64,000 nucleotides of DNA. It comes from Duganella levis (lineage in GTDB: Bacteria > Pseudomonadota > Gammaproteobacteria > Burkholderiales > Burkholderiaceae_D). Position 1 is the first letter of the stretch; each line of letters begins with the position of its first letter. The stretch lies in assembly GCF_009857605.1 (NCBI RefSeq), contig NZ_WWCT01000002.1:124001-188000 (forward strand). Direction: 5' to 3'. Position numbers and translations under genes: made by a program. Under the pieces are notes generated by a model. The model saw only the letters and a list, made by a program, of their open reading frames with translations, was not told the origin of the DNA and did no database searches. Below are positions 18,904-27,484 of the stretch, piece by piece.

Positions 18904-18955
18904 TCAAAGCTATAGATATTTATAGTTTTTATTTATTGACCATCCTCGTTAGAAT
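18904..18955 (+). promoter_or_regulatory. Catalase promoter region with repeated CTAT/ATAG boxes (possible OxyR site)
   Basis: CTATAGATATTTATAG (18910-18925 area) is a near-palindrome of ATAG/CTAT half-sites, preceded by another CTAT; such spaced boxes recall OxyR sites. A -10-like TAGAAT is at 18950-18955 without a good -35, as expected for an activator-dependent promoter. Assignment to OxyR is inference. Confidence 0.35.
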
Positions 18956-18988
18956 AGCCCTACGCTATCAACAACGAGGAGCCATAGT

Positions 18989-20452
18989 ATGAGCCAGCCA
19001 CCTATCACCACCGCGTCCGGCATTCCAGTCGCCGACAACCAAAACTCCGTCACCGCCGGCCCACGTGGCCCGGTGCTGTTGCAGGACTTCCACCTGATCG
19101 AGAAGCTGCAGCACTTCAACCGTGAACGCATTCCTGAGCGCGTGGTGCACGCCAAAGGCTCGGGCGCTTATGGCACCTTCACCGTTACCCACGACATCAC
19201 CAAATACAGCAAGGCCAAACTGTTCGCCGAAGTCGGCAAGCAGACCGAGACCTTCCTGCGCTTTTCCACCGTTGGCGGCGAGAAGGGCAGCGCCGATACC
19301 GAGCGCGATCCACGCGGTTTCGCCGTGCGCTTCTATACCGAAGAAGGTAACTGGGACCTGGTCGGCAATAACACGCCGGTGTTCTTCCTCAAGGACGGCA
19401 TCAAGTTCCCGGACTTCATCCACACGCAAAAGCGCGATCCGCAAACCAATCTGAAATCGCCGACCGCGATGTTCGATTTCTGGAGCCGCACGCCGGAGAG
19501 CCTGCACCAGGTGACCACGCTGTTCTCCAGCCGTGGCACGCCGGACGGCTATCGCCACATGCACGGTTTCGGCAGCCACACCTACAGCCTGATTAACGTC
19601 GACGGCGAACGTGTTTACGTCAAGTGGCACTTCCTGACGCAGCAAGGCATCAAGAACCTGAGCGCCGAGGAAGCCACGCGCATCGCCGGTTCCGATCCGG
19701 ACTACGCGCAGCGCGATCTGTTCAACGCCATCGCCGGCGGCGACTTCCCGCGCTGGGACGTCAAGGTGCAAGTCGCCACCGAGGCCGAACTGGCGACATG
19801 GGAAGCGCGCACCGGCTGGAATCCGTTCGACCTGACCAAGGTCTGGCCGCATGCGGACTTCCCGATGCTGCCGGTCGGCGTGCTGGAACTGAACCGCAAC
19901 CCGGTCAACTACCACGCGGAAGTGGAGCAAGCGGCGCTGTCGCCATCGCACGTGGTACCGGGCCTGGGCTACTCGCCGGACAAGATGCTGCAAGCGCGCC
20001 TGTTCGCCTACCACGACGCGCAGCTGTACCGCGTCGGCACTAACCACCAGCACCTGCCGGTGAACGCGCCACGCTGCCCGTTCCACAACCAGCAGCGTGA
20101 CGGCGGCATGGCTATCGCCAACGGCGGCGCAGCGCAGAACTACGATCCGGTGCAGGGCGGCGGCAGCAATCCGCAAGGCCTGGGCCATGGCGAACCGGCG
20201 CTGGCGCTGCAAGGCGCGGCGGCCCGCTACGATGCCCGCGGCACCGAGGACGATTACACCCAGGCCGGCAACCTGTTCCGCCTGATGCCGGCGGATGAAC
20301 AGCAAAACCTGTTCAACAACATGGCCGGTCCATTGAGCCAGGTCAGCGCCGAGATCATCGCCCGTCAGCTGGGTCACCTCGACCTGGCCGATCCAGCCTA
20401 CGGCGCCGGCGTGCGCGCAGCGCTGAAAGCGAAGGGCGTGACCGTCGCCTAA
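18989..20452 (+). CDS. katA: Catalase (haem-containing, small-subunit type)
   Basis: 487 residues, the size of clade 3 monofunctional catalases. It breaks down hydrogen peroxide to water and oxygen. The catalytic His54 lies in ERVVHAKGSGAYG, the distal Asn in DLVGNNTPVFF, and the haem-binding Tyr in RLFAYHDAQLYRVG. No signal peptide, so cytoplasmic. A strong ribosome site (GAGGAG) precedes the ATG. The upstream AT-rich region carries repeated CTAT boxes, which suggests peroxide-responsive control. Confidence 0.96.
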   Translation: MSQPPITTASGIPVADNQNSVTAGPRGPVLLQDFHLIEKLQHFNRERIPERVVHAKGSGAYGTFTVTHDITKYSKAKLFAEVGKQTETFLRFSTVGGEKGSADTERDPRGFAVRFYTEEGNWDLVGNNTPVFFLKDGIKFPDFIHTQKRDPQTNLKSPTAMFDFWSRTPESLHQVTTLFSSRGTPDGYRHMHGFGSHTYSLINVDGERVYVKWHFLTQQGIKNLSAEEATRIAGSDPDYAQRDLFNAIAGGDFPRWDVKVQVATEAELATWEARTGWNPFDLTKVWPHADFPMLPVGVLELNRNPVNYHAEVEQAALSPSHVVPGLGYSPDKMLQARLFAYHDAQLYRVGTNHQHLPVNAPRCPFHNQQRDGGMAIANGGAAQNYDPVQGGGSNPQGLGHGEPALALQGAAARYDARGTEDDYTQAGNLFRLMPADEQQNLFNNMAGPLSQVSAEIIARQLGHLDLADPAYGAGVRAALKAKGVTVA

Positions 20453-20497
20453 GATGGCATACAATCTCCACGTTGCCGTGCATCGTGGAGGTCTGTC

Positions 20498-21601
20498 TTG
20501 AGCCGCAAATCAGCTTGTCCGCCATCGCCAGCCTTGCCGGGTCAGATTGTTCTGGTCCTGCAGGGCGGCGGCGCTTTGGGCGCTTATCAACTGGGCGTGT
20601 ACCAGGCCTTGCACGAAGCCGGCATCGAACCGGATTGGGTGATCGGCACCTCCATCGGCGCCATCAACGGCGCCATCATCGCCGGCAATCCGCCCGGGCA
20701 GCGGCTGGACCGCTTGCGCGAGTTCTGGCATCGGATGGAGCGCAATGCCTTCGGCTTCTCCACCATGCCGCGCGCGATCGCCAATGCGATCACGGTGGGG
20801 CAGGGCATCCCGGCCTTCTTCGAACCTAATCTGACCTCGTGGTGGAATCCCGAGGCGCGCGTGGGAATCGAACACGCTTCCTTCTATCAGACCACGCCTT
20901 TGCGGAATACGCTGGAGGCGCTGGTCGATTTCGATTATCTCAATCAAAAGCAGATGCGCCTGACGGTGGGCGCGGTCAATGCGCGCAGCGGCGCGATGCG
21001 CTACTTCGACAGCAAGCAGGAGCCGCTGCGGGTCGAGCATGTGATGGCCTCGGGCGCGCTGCCGCCGGCCTTTCCGGCGGTCCGCATCGACGGCCAGCCG
21101 TATTGGGACGGCGGCATCTACTCCAACACGCCGATCGAGGCGGTGCTCGATGATGAGCCGCGCCGCAGCTCGGTGATCTTCTCGGTGCAGGTGTGGAACC
21201 CGGACGGCAGCGAACCGGAAAGCGTGCTCGATGTGCTGGATAAGCACAAGGAGATCCAGTACGCCAGCCGCGCCAGCAATATCGAGCAGCAGCGCAAGCT
21301 GCACCGGCTGCGCCATGTGATACGCGAGATGAGCAAGCATCTGTCGGCGGACGAAGCGGCATCGCCCGAGATGCGCGAGCTGGCTTCATGGGGCTGCGGC
21401 ACCGACATGCACGTGGTGTCGCTGCGCGCGCCGCGCATCGGCAATGAAGACCATACCAAGGACATCGACTTCAGCGCCGCCGGCATCCGCGCCCGCTGGC
21501 AGGCCGGCTATGACGATACGCAGCGCTTCATTGAACTGCGGCCGTGGCAGCAGGCGATCGACCCGATCGAGGGCATCGTGATCCACGAACTGCCATCATG
21601 A
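20498..21601 (+). CDS. Patatin-like phospholipase (DUF3734 type)
   Basis: 367 residues. The patatin fold is shown by the oxyanion loop LQGGGALGAYQLGV, the nucleophile Ser52 in GTSIGAIN, and the catalytic Asp204 in YWDGGIYSNTP. These enzymes hydrolyse acyl esters of lipids using a Ser-Asp dyad. The C-terminal ~160 residues fit the DUF3734 extension found in proteobacterial members. The start is a TTG supported by GTGGAGG six bases upstream; no in-frame ATG fits the conserved N-terminus. The gene stands alone between catalase and the CoA-transferase. Confidence 0.88.
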   Translation: MSRKSACPPSPALPGQIVLVLQGGGALGAYQLGVYQALHEAGIEPDWVIGTSIGAINGAIIAGNPPGQRLDRLREFWHRMERNAFGFSTMPRAIANAITVGQGIPAFFEPNLTSWWNPEARVGIEHASFYQTTPLRNTLEALVDFDYLNQKQMRLTVGAVNARSGAMRYFDSKQEPLRVEHVMASGALPPAFPAVRIDGQPYWDGGIYSNTPIEAVLDDEPRRSSVIFSVQVWNPDGSEPESVLDVLDKHKEIQYASRASNIEQQRKLHRLRHVIREMSKHLSADEAASPEMRELASWGCGTDMHVVSLRAPRIGNEDHTKDIDFSAAGIRARWQAGYDDTQRFIELRPWQQAIDPIEGIVIHELPS

Positions 21602-21688
21602 AAAAAACGACTGAAAAGCAGGAATTTAATTCATAAATATGCAGTTTTCCTGATTCTATACTGAAACAAAAGAATGAGGAGAACCACC

Positions 21689-23185
21689 ATGTATGAAGAT
21701 CGCATTCGCCGCCCGGCGCTGATGAACAAACTGATGAGCGCCGAACAGGCCGCCTTTTTATTCAAGGACGGCATGACGGTGGGCATGAGCGGCTTTACCC
21801 GCGCCGGCGACGCCAAGGCGCTGCCCGCAGCGCTGGTCGAACGCGCCCGCCAGGGCAATCCGCTGCAACTGACGCTGCTGACCGGCGCTTCGCTCGGTAA
21901 CGACAGCGACGGCCTGATGGCCAACGCCGGCGTGGTGGCGCGCCGCATGCCGTTCCAGGCCGATGCCGCGCTGCGCCGCAAGATCAATTCCGGCGAGGTG
22001 ATGTTCATCGATCAGCATTTGTCGGAGACGGCCGAGCAGTTGCGTTCGGGCGACCTGAAAGGCATCGACATCGCGGTGATCGAGGCGGTGGCGATTACGG
22101 CCGATGGCGGCATCATTCCCACCATGTCGGTCGGGAACTCGGCTAACTTCGTGCAGCAGGCCGGCAAGGTGATCGTCGAGATCAACCTGAGCGCGCCGCT
22201 GTCGCTGGAAGGCTTTCACGATATTTATGTGCCGACTGCGCGCCCGCAGCGCGAAGCGATTCCTTTGCTGACGCCATGGCAGCGCATCGGCGTCAACGCG
22301 ATTCCGCTCGACCCTGAGCGCATCGCCGCGATTGTGATTACCGATAGCCCGGACAGCCCATCCAACGCGCTGCCGCCGGATGACGAGACCGACGCCATCG
22401 CGCGCCACATCATCACCTTCCTGGAAGGCGAGGTGAAAGCAGGCCGCATGGATACTTCACTGCGTCCGCTGCAGGCAGGCATCGGCACCATCGCCAACGC
22501 GGTGCTGCATGGCCTGATCGATTCGCCGTTCCGCGATATGACTATGTTCTCGGAAGTGCTGCAGGATAGCGCGATCGAGCTGCTGGATTCGGGCCAGCTG
22601 AAGATGGCGTCGGCGTCGTCGATCACGCTGTCGGCCGCCATGCACCAGAAGTTCATCGACAATATCGAGCAGTATCGCGAGCGCATCGTGCTGCGGCCGC
22701 AGGAGATCAGCAACCACCCGGAGATCGTGCGGCGGCTGGGCATCATCGCGTTGAATACGGCACTGGAGTTCGACATCTACGGTAACGTCAATTCGACCCA
22801 CGTCGGCGGTACGCACATGATGAACGGCATCGGCGGCTCGGGCGACTTTGCGCGCAATGGCCAGTTGTCGGTCTTCGTCAGCAAGTCGGTGGCCAAGGAT
22901 GGCGCGATTTCCAGCGTGGTGCCGTTTGCCTCGCACGTCGATCACACCGAGCACGATGTCGATGTGCTGGTGACGGAATGGGGCCTGGCCGACTTGCGCG
23001 GCCTGGCGCCACGCGAACGGGCGCCGCGCATCATCGAGAACTGCGCGCATCCGGATTACCGCCCGCAGCTGCGCGCCTATTTCGAGGAAGCGCTGCAAGG
23101 CGGCGGCCAGACGCCGCATGTGCTGGAGAAGGCATTGTCGTGGCACGCCCGCTATAAACGGGAAGGGAGCATGCTGGTAAAATAA
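21689..23185 (+). CDS. Acetyl-CoA hydrolase/transferase (succinyl-CoA:acetate CoA-transferase type)
   Basis: 498 residues, typical of the class I CoA-transferase family of bacterial succinate/acetate CoA-transferases. It moves CoA between succinyl-CoA and acetate, or recycles acetyl-CoA. GMTVGMSGFTRAGDAKALP near the N-terminus and NSTHVGGTHMMNGIGGSGDF near the C-terminus are family signatures. The ATG at 21689 is preceded by ATGAGGAG, which makes the in-frame ATG at 21674 unlikely because it is itself inside the ribosome site. A -10-like TATACT is at 21657-21662. It may provide a bypass of the succinyl-CoA step of the TCA cycle. Confidence 0.88.
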   Translation: MYEDRIRRPALMNKLMSAEQAAFLFKDGMTVGMSGFTRAGDAKALPAALVERARQGNPLQLTLLTGASLGNDSDGLMANAGVVARRMPFQADAALRRKINSGEVMFIDQHLSETAEQLRSGDLKGIDIAVIEAVAITADGGIIPTMSVGNSANFVQQAGKVIVEINLSAPLSLEGFHDIYVPTARPQREAIPLLTPWQRIGVNAIPLDPERIAAIVITDSPDSPSNALPPDDETDAIARHIITFLEGEVKAGRMDTSLRPLQAGIGTIANAVLHGLIDSPFRDMTMFSEVLQDSAIELLDSGQLKMASASSITLSAAMHQKFIDNIEQYRERIVLRPQEISNHPEIVRRLGIIALNTALEFDIYGNVNSTHVGGTHMMNGIGGSGDFARNGQLSVFVSKSVAKDGAISSVVPFASHVDHTEHDVDVLVTEWGLADLRGLAPRERAPRIIENCAHPDYRPQLRAYFEEALQGGGQTPHVLEKALSWHARYKREGSMLVK

Positions 23186-23218
23186 TGGTCATCTGCATTC
23201 ACTTAATATTGGATCAAC

Positions 23219-24346
23219 ATGACCATTAAAATCAGCCAGAACTTCGACTCCGGTGCGATCGAAGTTCTGCGCGCGGACAGCGCAGCCTCCATCGAACTGA
23301 ATCTGCGCAAGGATTCTCACGCTGACATCCATCAGTGGTTCCATTTCCGCGTGCAGGGCGCGCGTGGCCAGAAGCTGACGATGCGCTTCCTGAACGCCGG
23401 CCAGGCCACCTATGCCAAGGGCTACGAGGATTACCAGGCGGTGGCCAGCTACGACACCGAGAACTGGTTCCGCGTGCCGACCAGGTTCGATGGCGCGGTC
23501 ATGACGATTGACCATACGCCGGATACCGACAGCATCTACTACGCTTACTTCGAGCCGTATTCGTTCGAGCGCCATCTGCGCCTGCTGGGCGAGGTGGGCG
23601 AGCATCCGCTGGCGCGCGTGCTGGACCTGGGTTCGACGGTCGATGGCCGCGATATGAACCTGGTGGTCATCGGCAAGCCGGAAGCGGAAAAGAAAATCTG
23701 GTTCATCGCGCGCCAGCATCCGGGCGAGTCGATGGCGGAATGGTTCATCGAAGGCCTGATCGATTCGCTGCTGGACGATGCGAACCCGATCGCCCGCAAG
23801 CTGCTGCAGCGCTGCGTGTTCTACATTGTGCCGAACATGAATCCGGACGGTTCGGTGCGCGGCAACCTGCGCACCAATGCGGCCGGCGCCAACCTGAATC
23901 GCGAGTGGATGACGCCTTCGGTCGAGCGCAGCCCGGAAGTGCTGTACGTGAAGCAGAAGATGCACGAAACCGGCATCGATATGTTCTTCGATATTCACGG
24001 CGACGAAGCATTGCCGTACAACTTCGTGGCCGGTAACGAGATGCTGGAGAACTTCAGCGACGAGCGCCGCCAGAAGCAGCAGGCGTTCATTGACCGCTAC
24101 AAGAATGCGTCGCCGGACTTCCAGGATAAAGTCGGCTACGCGGCCAGCAAGTACAAGGAAGACATGCTGACGCTGGCGTCCAAATACGTCGGCCACCACT
24201 TTGGCTGCCTGGCGCTGACGCTGGAGATGCCGTTCAAGGACAACGCCGATCTGCCGGACCCGCACGTGGGCTGGAATGGCGCGCGCAGTGCGGCGCTGGG
24301 CGCCTCGATCCTGCAACCGATCCTGCTGTCGCTGGACGACTACTGA
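23219..24346 (+). CDS. M14-family zinc carboxypeptidase, cytosolic type
   Basis: 375 residues. An N-terminal beta-sandwich of ~110 residues precedes the carboxypeptidase domain, as in the cytosolic carboxypeptidase (CCP/AGBL-like) branch. Zinc ligands are His167 and Glu170 in RQHPGESM and His260 in DIHGDEAL; the catalytic glutamate is Glu336 in LTLEMPF. NMNPDGSVRGNLRTNAAG is the substrate-binding stretch. No signal peptide. The peptide substrate is not known for bacterial members. The CYTH gene starts three bases after its stop codon, so they form an operon. Confidence 0.9.
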   Translation: MTIKISQNFDSGAIEVLRADSAASIELNLRKDSHADIHQWFHFRVQGARGQKLTMRFLNAGQATYAKGYEDYQAVASYDTENWFRVPTRFDGAVMTIDHTPDTDSIYYAYFEPYSFERHLRLLGEVGEHPLARVLDLGSTVDGRDMNLVVIGKPEAEKKIWFIARQHPGESMAEWFIEGLIDSLLDDANPIARKLLQRCVFYIVPNMNPDGSVRGNLRTNAAGANLNREWMTPSVERSPEVLYVKQKMHETGIDMFFDIHGDEALPYNFVAGNEMLENFSDERRQKQQAFIDRYKNASPDFQDKVGYAASKYKEDMLTLASKYVGHHFGCLALTLEMPFKDNADLPDPHVGWNGARSAALGASILQPILLSLDDY

Positions 24347-24348
24347 TC

Positions 24349-24813
24349 GTGGGCGTCGAGATCGAACGCAAGTTCCTGCTGTCCGGCGATGACTGGATGG
24401 CGCTGGGCGAGCCGGTGTTTTTTCGCCAGGGCTATCTGTCGTCCAGCAAGGAGCGGGTGGTGCGCGTGCGCATCGAGGGCGAGCGGGCGGTGATCACGAT
24501 CAAGAGCGCCAACAAGGGCGCTACGCGCGGCGAGTGGGAGTATGAGATTCCCGTCGCCGATGCGGCTGAGCTGCTGAATGGTTTGTGCGAGCGGCCGTTG
24601 ATCGAGAAGTACCGCCGCCGCATTACGTTCGCGGGCAATGTGTGGGAAGTGGATGAGTTCCTCGGCGTGAATGCCGGTTTGGTGGTGGCGGAGATCGAGT
24701 TGCAGTCGGAAGACCAGCAGTTCGACAAGCCGGACTGGATCGGCGAGGAAGTCACCGATGACCTGCGCTACCTCAACTCGAACCTGATTAAAAAGCCGTT
24801 CTCCACTTGGTAG
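24349..24813 (+). CDS. CYTH-domain protein (triphosphate-tunnel metalloenzyme)
   Basis: 154 residues. Starts with GVEIERKFLL, the ExExK motif that binds the triphosphate in the CYTH/TTM fold; charged strand motifs RVRIEG, VITIKS, and EIELQSED follow at the expected spacing. Bacterial members such as NeuTTM act on inorganic tripolyphosphate. The start is a GTG two bases after the carboxypeptidase stop, forced by the ExExK motif lying immediately downstream. Substrate here is inferred from the family. Confidence 0.9.
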   Translation: MGVEIERKFLLSGDDWMALGEPVFFRQGYLSSSKERVVRVRIEGERAVITIKSANKGATRGEWEYEIPVADAAELLNGLCERPLIEKYRRRITFAGNVWEVDEFLGVNAGLVVAEIELQSEDQQFDKPDWIGEEVTDDLRYLNSNLIKKPFSTW

Positions 24814-24841
24814 GATGCCCGTTTTGTCCTAAGCTGTAGGA

Positions 24842-25153
24842 ATGGACAACGAGGTTTCAGCGCTCAAGGCGCATATAGATGCGATCGTGCCGACGTTAGC
24901 GACGAAGGCCGATATTGAGATTTTTCGCGCGGAAATGCACAAGATGTCGGCTGAAGGCTATCGCTGGATGGTGGCGTCGATGATCGGCATGTTTCTCGGT
25001 TTCGGCGGGCTGTATTTCGCGGCAAATAATGCAACGAGGTCACCGCCGCAGCCGACGCCGATTGTTGTGCAGGCGCCGCCGGCGCAGACGCTGCAGCCAG
25101 CGCAGAGCAATCAGCCGATCGTGATCTATTTATCGCCGCCACCTTCCAAATAA
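24842..25153 (+). CDS. Small single-pass membrane protein with Pro/Gln-rich tail
   Basis: 103 residues, family not recognised. The first ~45 residues are helical (VSALKAHIDAIVPTLATKADIEIFRAEMHK), followed by one membrane helix (WMVASMIGMFLGFGGLYFAA) and a low-complexity Pro/Gln tail. The helix-then-TM layout recalls phage- or DUF1640-like small coiled-coil membrane proteins. Its ribosome site is weak (TGTAGGA). It ends in a bidirectional terminator shared with the convergent DUF2863 gene. Confidence 0.55.
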   Translation: MDNEVSALKAHIDAIVPTLATKADIEIFRAEMHKMSAEGYRWMVASMIGMFLGFGGLYFAANNATRSPPQPTPIVVQAPPAQTLQPAQSNQPIVIYLSPPPSK

Positions 25154-25175
25154 AAAGCCCCGTGAGGGGCTTTTT
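25152..25175. terminator. Bidirectional rho-independent terminator
   Basis: AAAAAGCCCC (25152-25161), loop GTGA, GGGGCTTTTT (25166-25175). A perfect 10-bp stem with T-runs on both strands, placed between two convergent genes. Confidence 0.93.
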
Positions 25176-25177
25176 AT

Positions 25178-26440
25178 TTAGTGGAAGTGCTCGGTGCCGC
25201 TGGGGGCGTCTTCGGGCATTTCGGCGTGGGCCAGTTCGCCTTGCGGGTCGGCGAACAGCGGGGCGCCGCAGTCGTCGCAGAACTCGACTACATAGCGTTC
25301 GCTGATCTTCTTGACCTGCGTGACGCCCGCCTCGTTCAGGTGCGAGATGATGTCTTCTATCGGCGTCATCGGCTTTTGTTCCAGTGGGACGGCGCCTGGA
25401 CCTTCGGGCGGCGTGCCTTCCTCATCTTCCTGGCCATACAGCGGCCACACCACACCGTAGATCACATCGCTCGACGAACGCTGCGTAAAGGCCACGCGGT
25501 ATTCGTCCACCTGGTTCTCCGCGCTTTCTTCGCCGAAGCCGGCGATCACCGCGCGCAGTTCGGACGGCTCCACGCCCAGCGTGTGCGTCAGGTAGTGCAC
25601 GGCGGCGCGGATCGAGACCGGACGAATTTGCTTGTCCGCCTCGCGGCAGGCCATGTAATAGGCTTCCGGCAGCAGCAGCTCGACGCCGCAACCCGGCAGC
25701 AGGCGGTTGACGGTCGGCGTGGCCTGCGCGCGCCATTGCTCCAGCGCGGCGCCGCGTTCGACGGCGAAGTTGGCCTGGTGTGCCGGCATCTGCCAGCGGA
25801 ACAGCGGTCCGCCGGCCGGCGCCACCACGGCCACCAGCAGGTAGCGGGTATCGGCCAGGAACGGCGCGGTTTCCGGCACTTTGGTGTCGACCTTCAGCGT
25901 CGTGCCCTTGACGGCGGCCTGCGCCAGCTTGTGCACTTTGCCGTAGGTCTCGACGTGGCTGCGCGGCAGCTGGTCGATGGAGAACAGCGTCGGTGACACC
26001 GCCAGCTGCGTACCATCGGCCAGCAGGTGGGCGGAGAAGTGCGCCGTCAGCGTTTGCAGGATGTCGGCCGGGATCGCGCCGGAGGCGATGGCGAAGCGGG
26101 TCCAGGCCAGGATAGGCGCGGCCACCAGCAGCACGTCATACGCTTTGCTGACGCCGTCGGCGGTGTCGATGGTGATGTGGGCCGATTCGCTGGCCGCTTC
26201 CACGCTGTCCATCAGCACGTCGTAGGCGTTCAGGTCTTCCTTGAACAGCGCGTTGAGGGTGGCGTCGACGGTGTCCTGGTGACCGGTTTTCAGGAGTTTC
26301 TGGAGCTGCGCATCGAGTGAGTGCTCCCAGGCCCGCTCTTCGATGCGACTGGCCGCCTGCCCGACTGCCTGGGCATAGGTGGCGAGGCGTTGGCTCTCGG
26401 AGGATAACTTGTGGGATGAAGCTTTAGATGGACGACGCAT
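25178..26440 (-). CDS. DUF2863-like conserved betaproteobacterial protein
   Basis: 420 residues, soluble, no signal peptide. Sequence style and length match the DUF2863 proteins of Burkholderiales; I recognise this from overall features rather than a catalytic motif. A CDDCGAPLF pair of cysteines near the C-terminus (about residue 395) may bind a metal. The central part is helical with an acidic stretch (YGQEDEEGTPPEG) before the last ~75 residues. Function unknown. It is convergent with the small membrane protein and followed upstream by a LysR gene in the same direction. Confidence 0.65.
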   Translation of the reverse strand: MRRPSKASSHKLSSESQRLATYAQAVGQAASRIEERAWEHSLDAQLQKLLKTGHQDTVDATLNALFKEDLNAYDVLMDSVEAASESAHITIDTADGVSKAYDVLLVAAPILAWTRFAIASGAIPADILQTLTAHFSAHLLADGTQLAVSPTLFSIDQLPRSHVETYGKVHKLAQAAVKGTTLKVDTKVPETAPFLADTRYLLVAVVAPAGGPLFRWQMPAHQANFAVERGAALEQWRAQATPTVNRLLPGCGVELLLPEAYYMACREADKQIRPVSIRAAVHYLTHTLGVEPSELRAVIAGFGEESAENQVDEYRVAFTQRSSSDVIYGVVWPLYGQEDEEGTPPEGPGAVPLEQKPMTPIEDIISHLNEAGVTQVKKISERYVVEFCDDCGAPLFADPQGELAHAEMPEDAPSGTEHFH

Positions 26441-26518
26441 AGCGCAATAAGAGTCTCAGGTAAGAAAAAGCGGAATAAAAAAACGGATCAGTCATGCAGA
26501 TCATAACCCTTATGATCC

Positions 26519-27379
26519 CTATTGTAGTTGATTCGTGCGCTGGGCATACATCTGACGCAGGCAGGCGGCCATCGCCAGCGTGGCGGGGGCGTCGCCGGCC
26601 AGCAGCGTGATGGCGTACGGCGGCAGCGGCGGCAGGCCGCTGTCGTGGCCGAGGATGTCCAGCGTGGCCGGCACGGTGGAGGCCAGCCAGGCGCTGACGG
26701 CCAGATCGGCCTGCACGGTGGCGGTGGTGGCCTCCATGCTGGCGTAGTCGATGACGGTGCGCGCGGCGATGCCTGCCTGGCGCAGGGCGGCATCGACCGG
26801 CTGGCGGAACACGCAGGTGTCCGATACCAGGCATACCGGCAGCGGCCGCCGGCTCCAGGCTTTGCCGCCGGCGGCGCCGACCCACACCGGCTGTTCCAGC
26901 GACAGCTGTTCGCCAGTGCCTTCGCCGACCGGTTCTTCGATCAGCGCCAGATCCACCTTGTGCGTTTCCCAGGCCCGCTGCAGCTCGTTCGAGGAACCGG
27001 CTACCAGCGCGACATCGATATCCGGATGGCGCTGCGCGAAGTGGTGCAGCATCGGTGGCAGGTGCGTGCCGATCAGGTCGTGCGGCACGCCTAGCCGCAC
27101 GCGGCCCGACAGTGCCGGCGTCAGCGTGGCGAGAATAGCGTCGTTGAGGTCGACCAGCTGGCGTGCGCTGGCCAGCAGGCGTTCGCCGGCGGGCGTCAGG
27201 CGCGTGCCCAACTGGTCGCGTTGCATCAGGACCTGGCCGGTGGCCGTTTCCAGCCGCTTGATGCGCTGGCTGACGGCGCCCTGCGTCATGTGCAGCCGGC
27301 CGGCGGCGGTGCTCATGCTGCCGCAGTCGGCCACCGCGATCAGGGTGCGCAACAGGCCGACGTCGAGATTCCTGGACAT
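26519..27379 (-). CDS. LysR-family transcriptional regulator
   Basis: 286 residues from the ATG at 27379. The N-terminal winged helix-turn-helix reads LRTLIAVADCGSMSTAAGRLHMTQGAVSQRIKRLE, and the rest is the two-lobed effector-binding domain. An in-frame ATG at 27409 overlaps a TATAAT box and would add ten residues not usual for the family, so the shorter form is preferred. It is divergent from the M61-like peptidase gene, with ~105 bases between the starts, and may control it. Inducer unknown. Confidence 0.88.
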   Translation of the reverse strand: MSRNLDVGLLRTLIAVADCGSMSTAAGRLHMTQGAVSQRIKRLETATGQVLMQRDQLGTRLTPAGERLLASARQLVDLNDAILATLTPALSGRVRLGVPHDLIGTHLPPMLHHFAQRHPDIDVALVAGSSNELQRAWETHKVDLALIEEPVGEGTGEQLSLEQPVWVGAAGGKAWSRRPLPVCLVSDTCVFRQPVDAALRQAGIAARTVIDYASMEATTATVQADLAVSAWLASTVPATLDILGHDSGLPPLPPYAITLLAGDAPATLAMAACLRQMYAQRTNQLQ

Positions 27380-27484
27380 GATGGTATTAGCGTTGTTAAT
27401 GGCGTCCATTATACCTATTCGCTATGCGCCGCCCGCGCGCCGGCCTAAGCTGCCCGCACCCTCATTTTCGGAAAGCAGGTCTGT

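Noticed and set aside
18936..18955. TTGACC and TAGAAT as a sigma-70 promoter for katA
   Set aside because: The boxes are only 8 bases apart, too close for a normal promoter.
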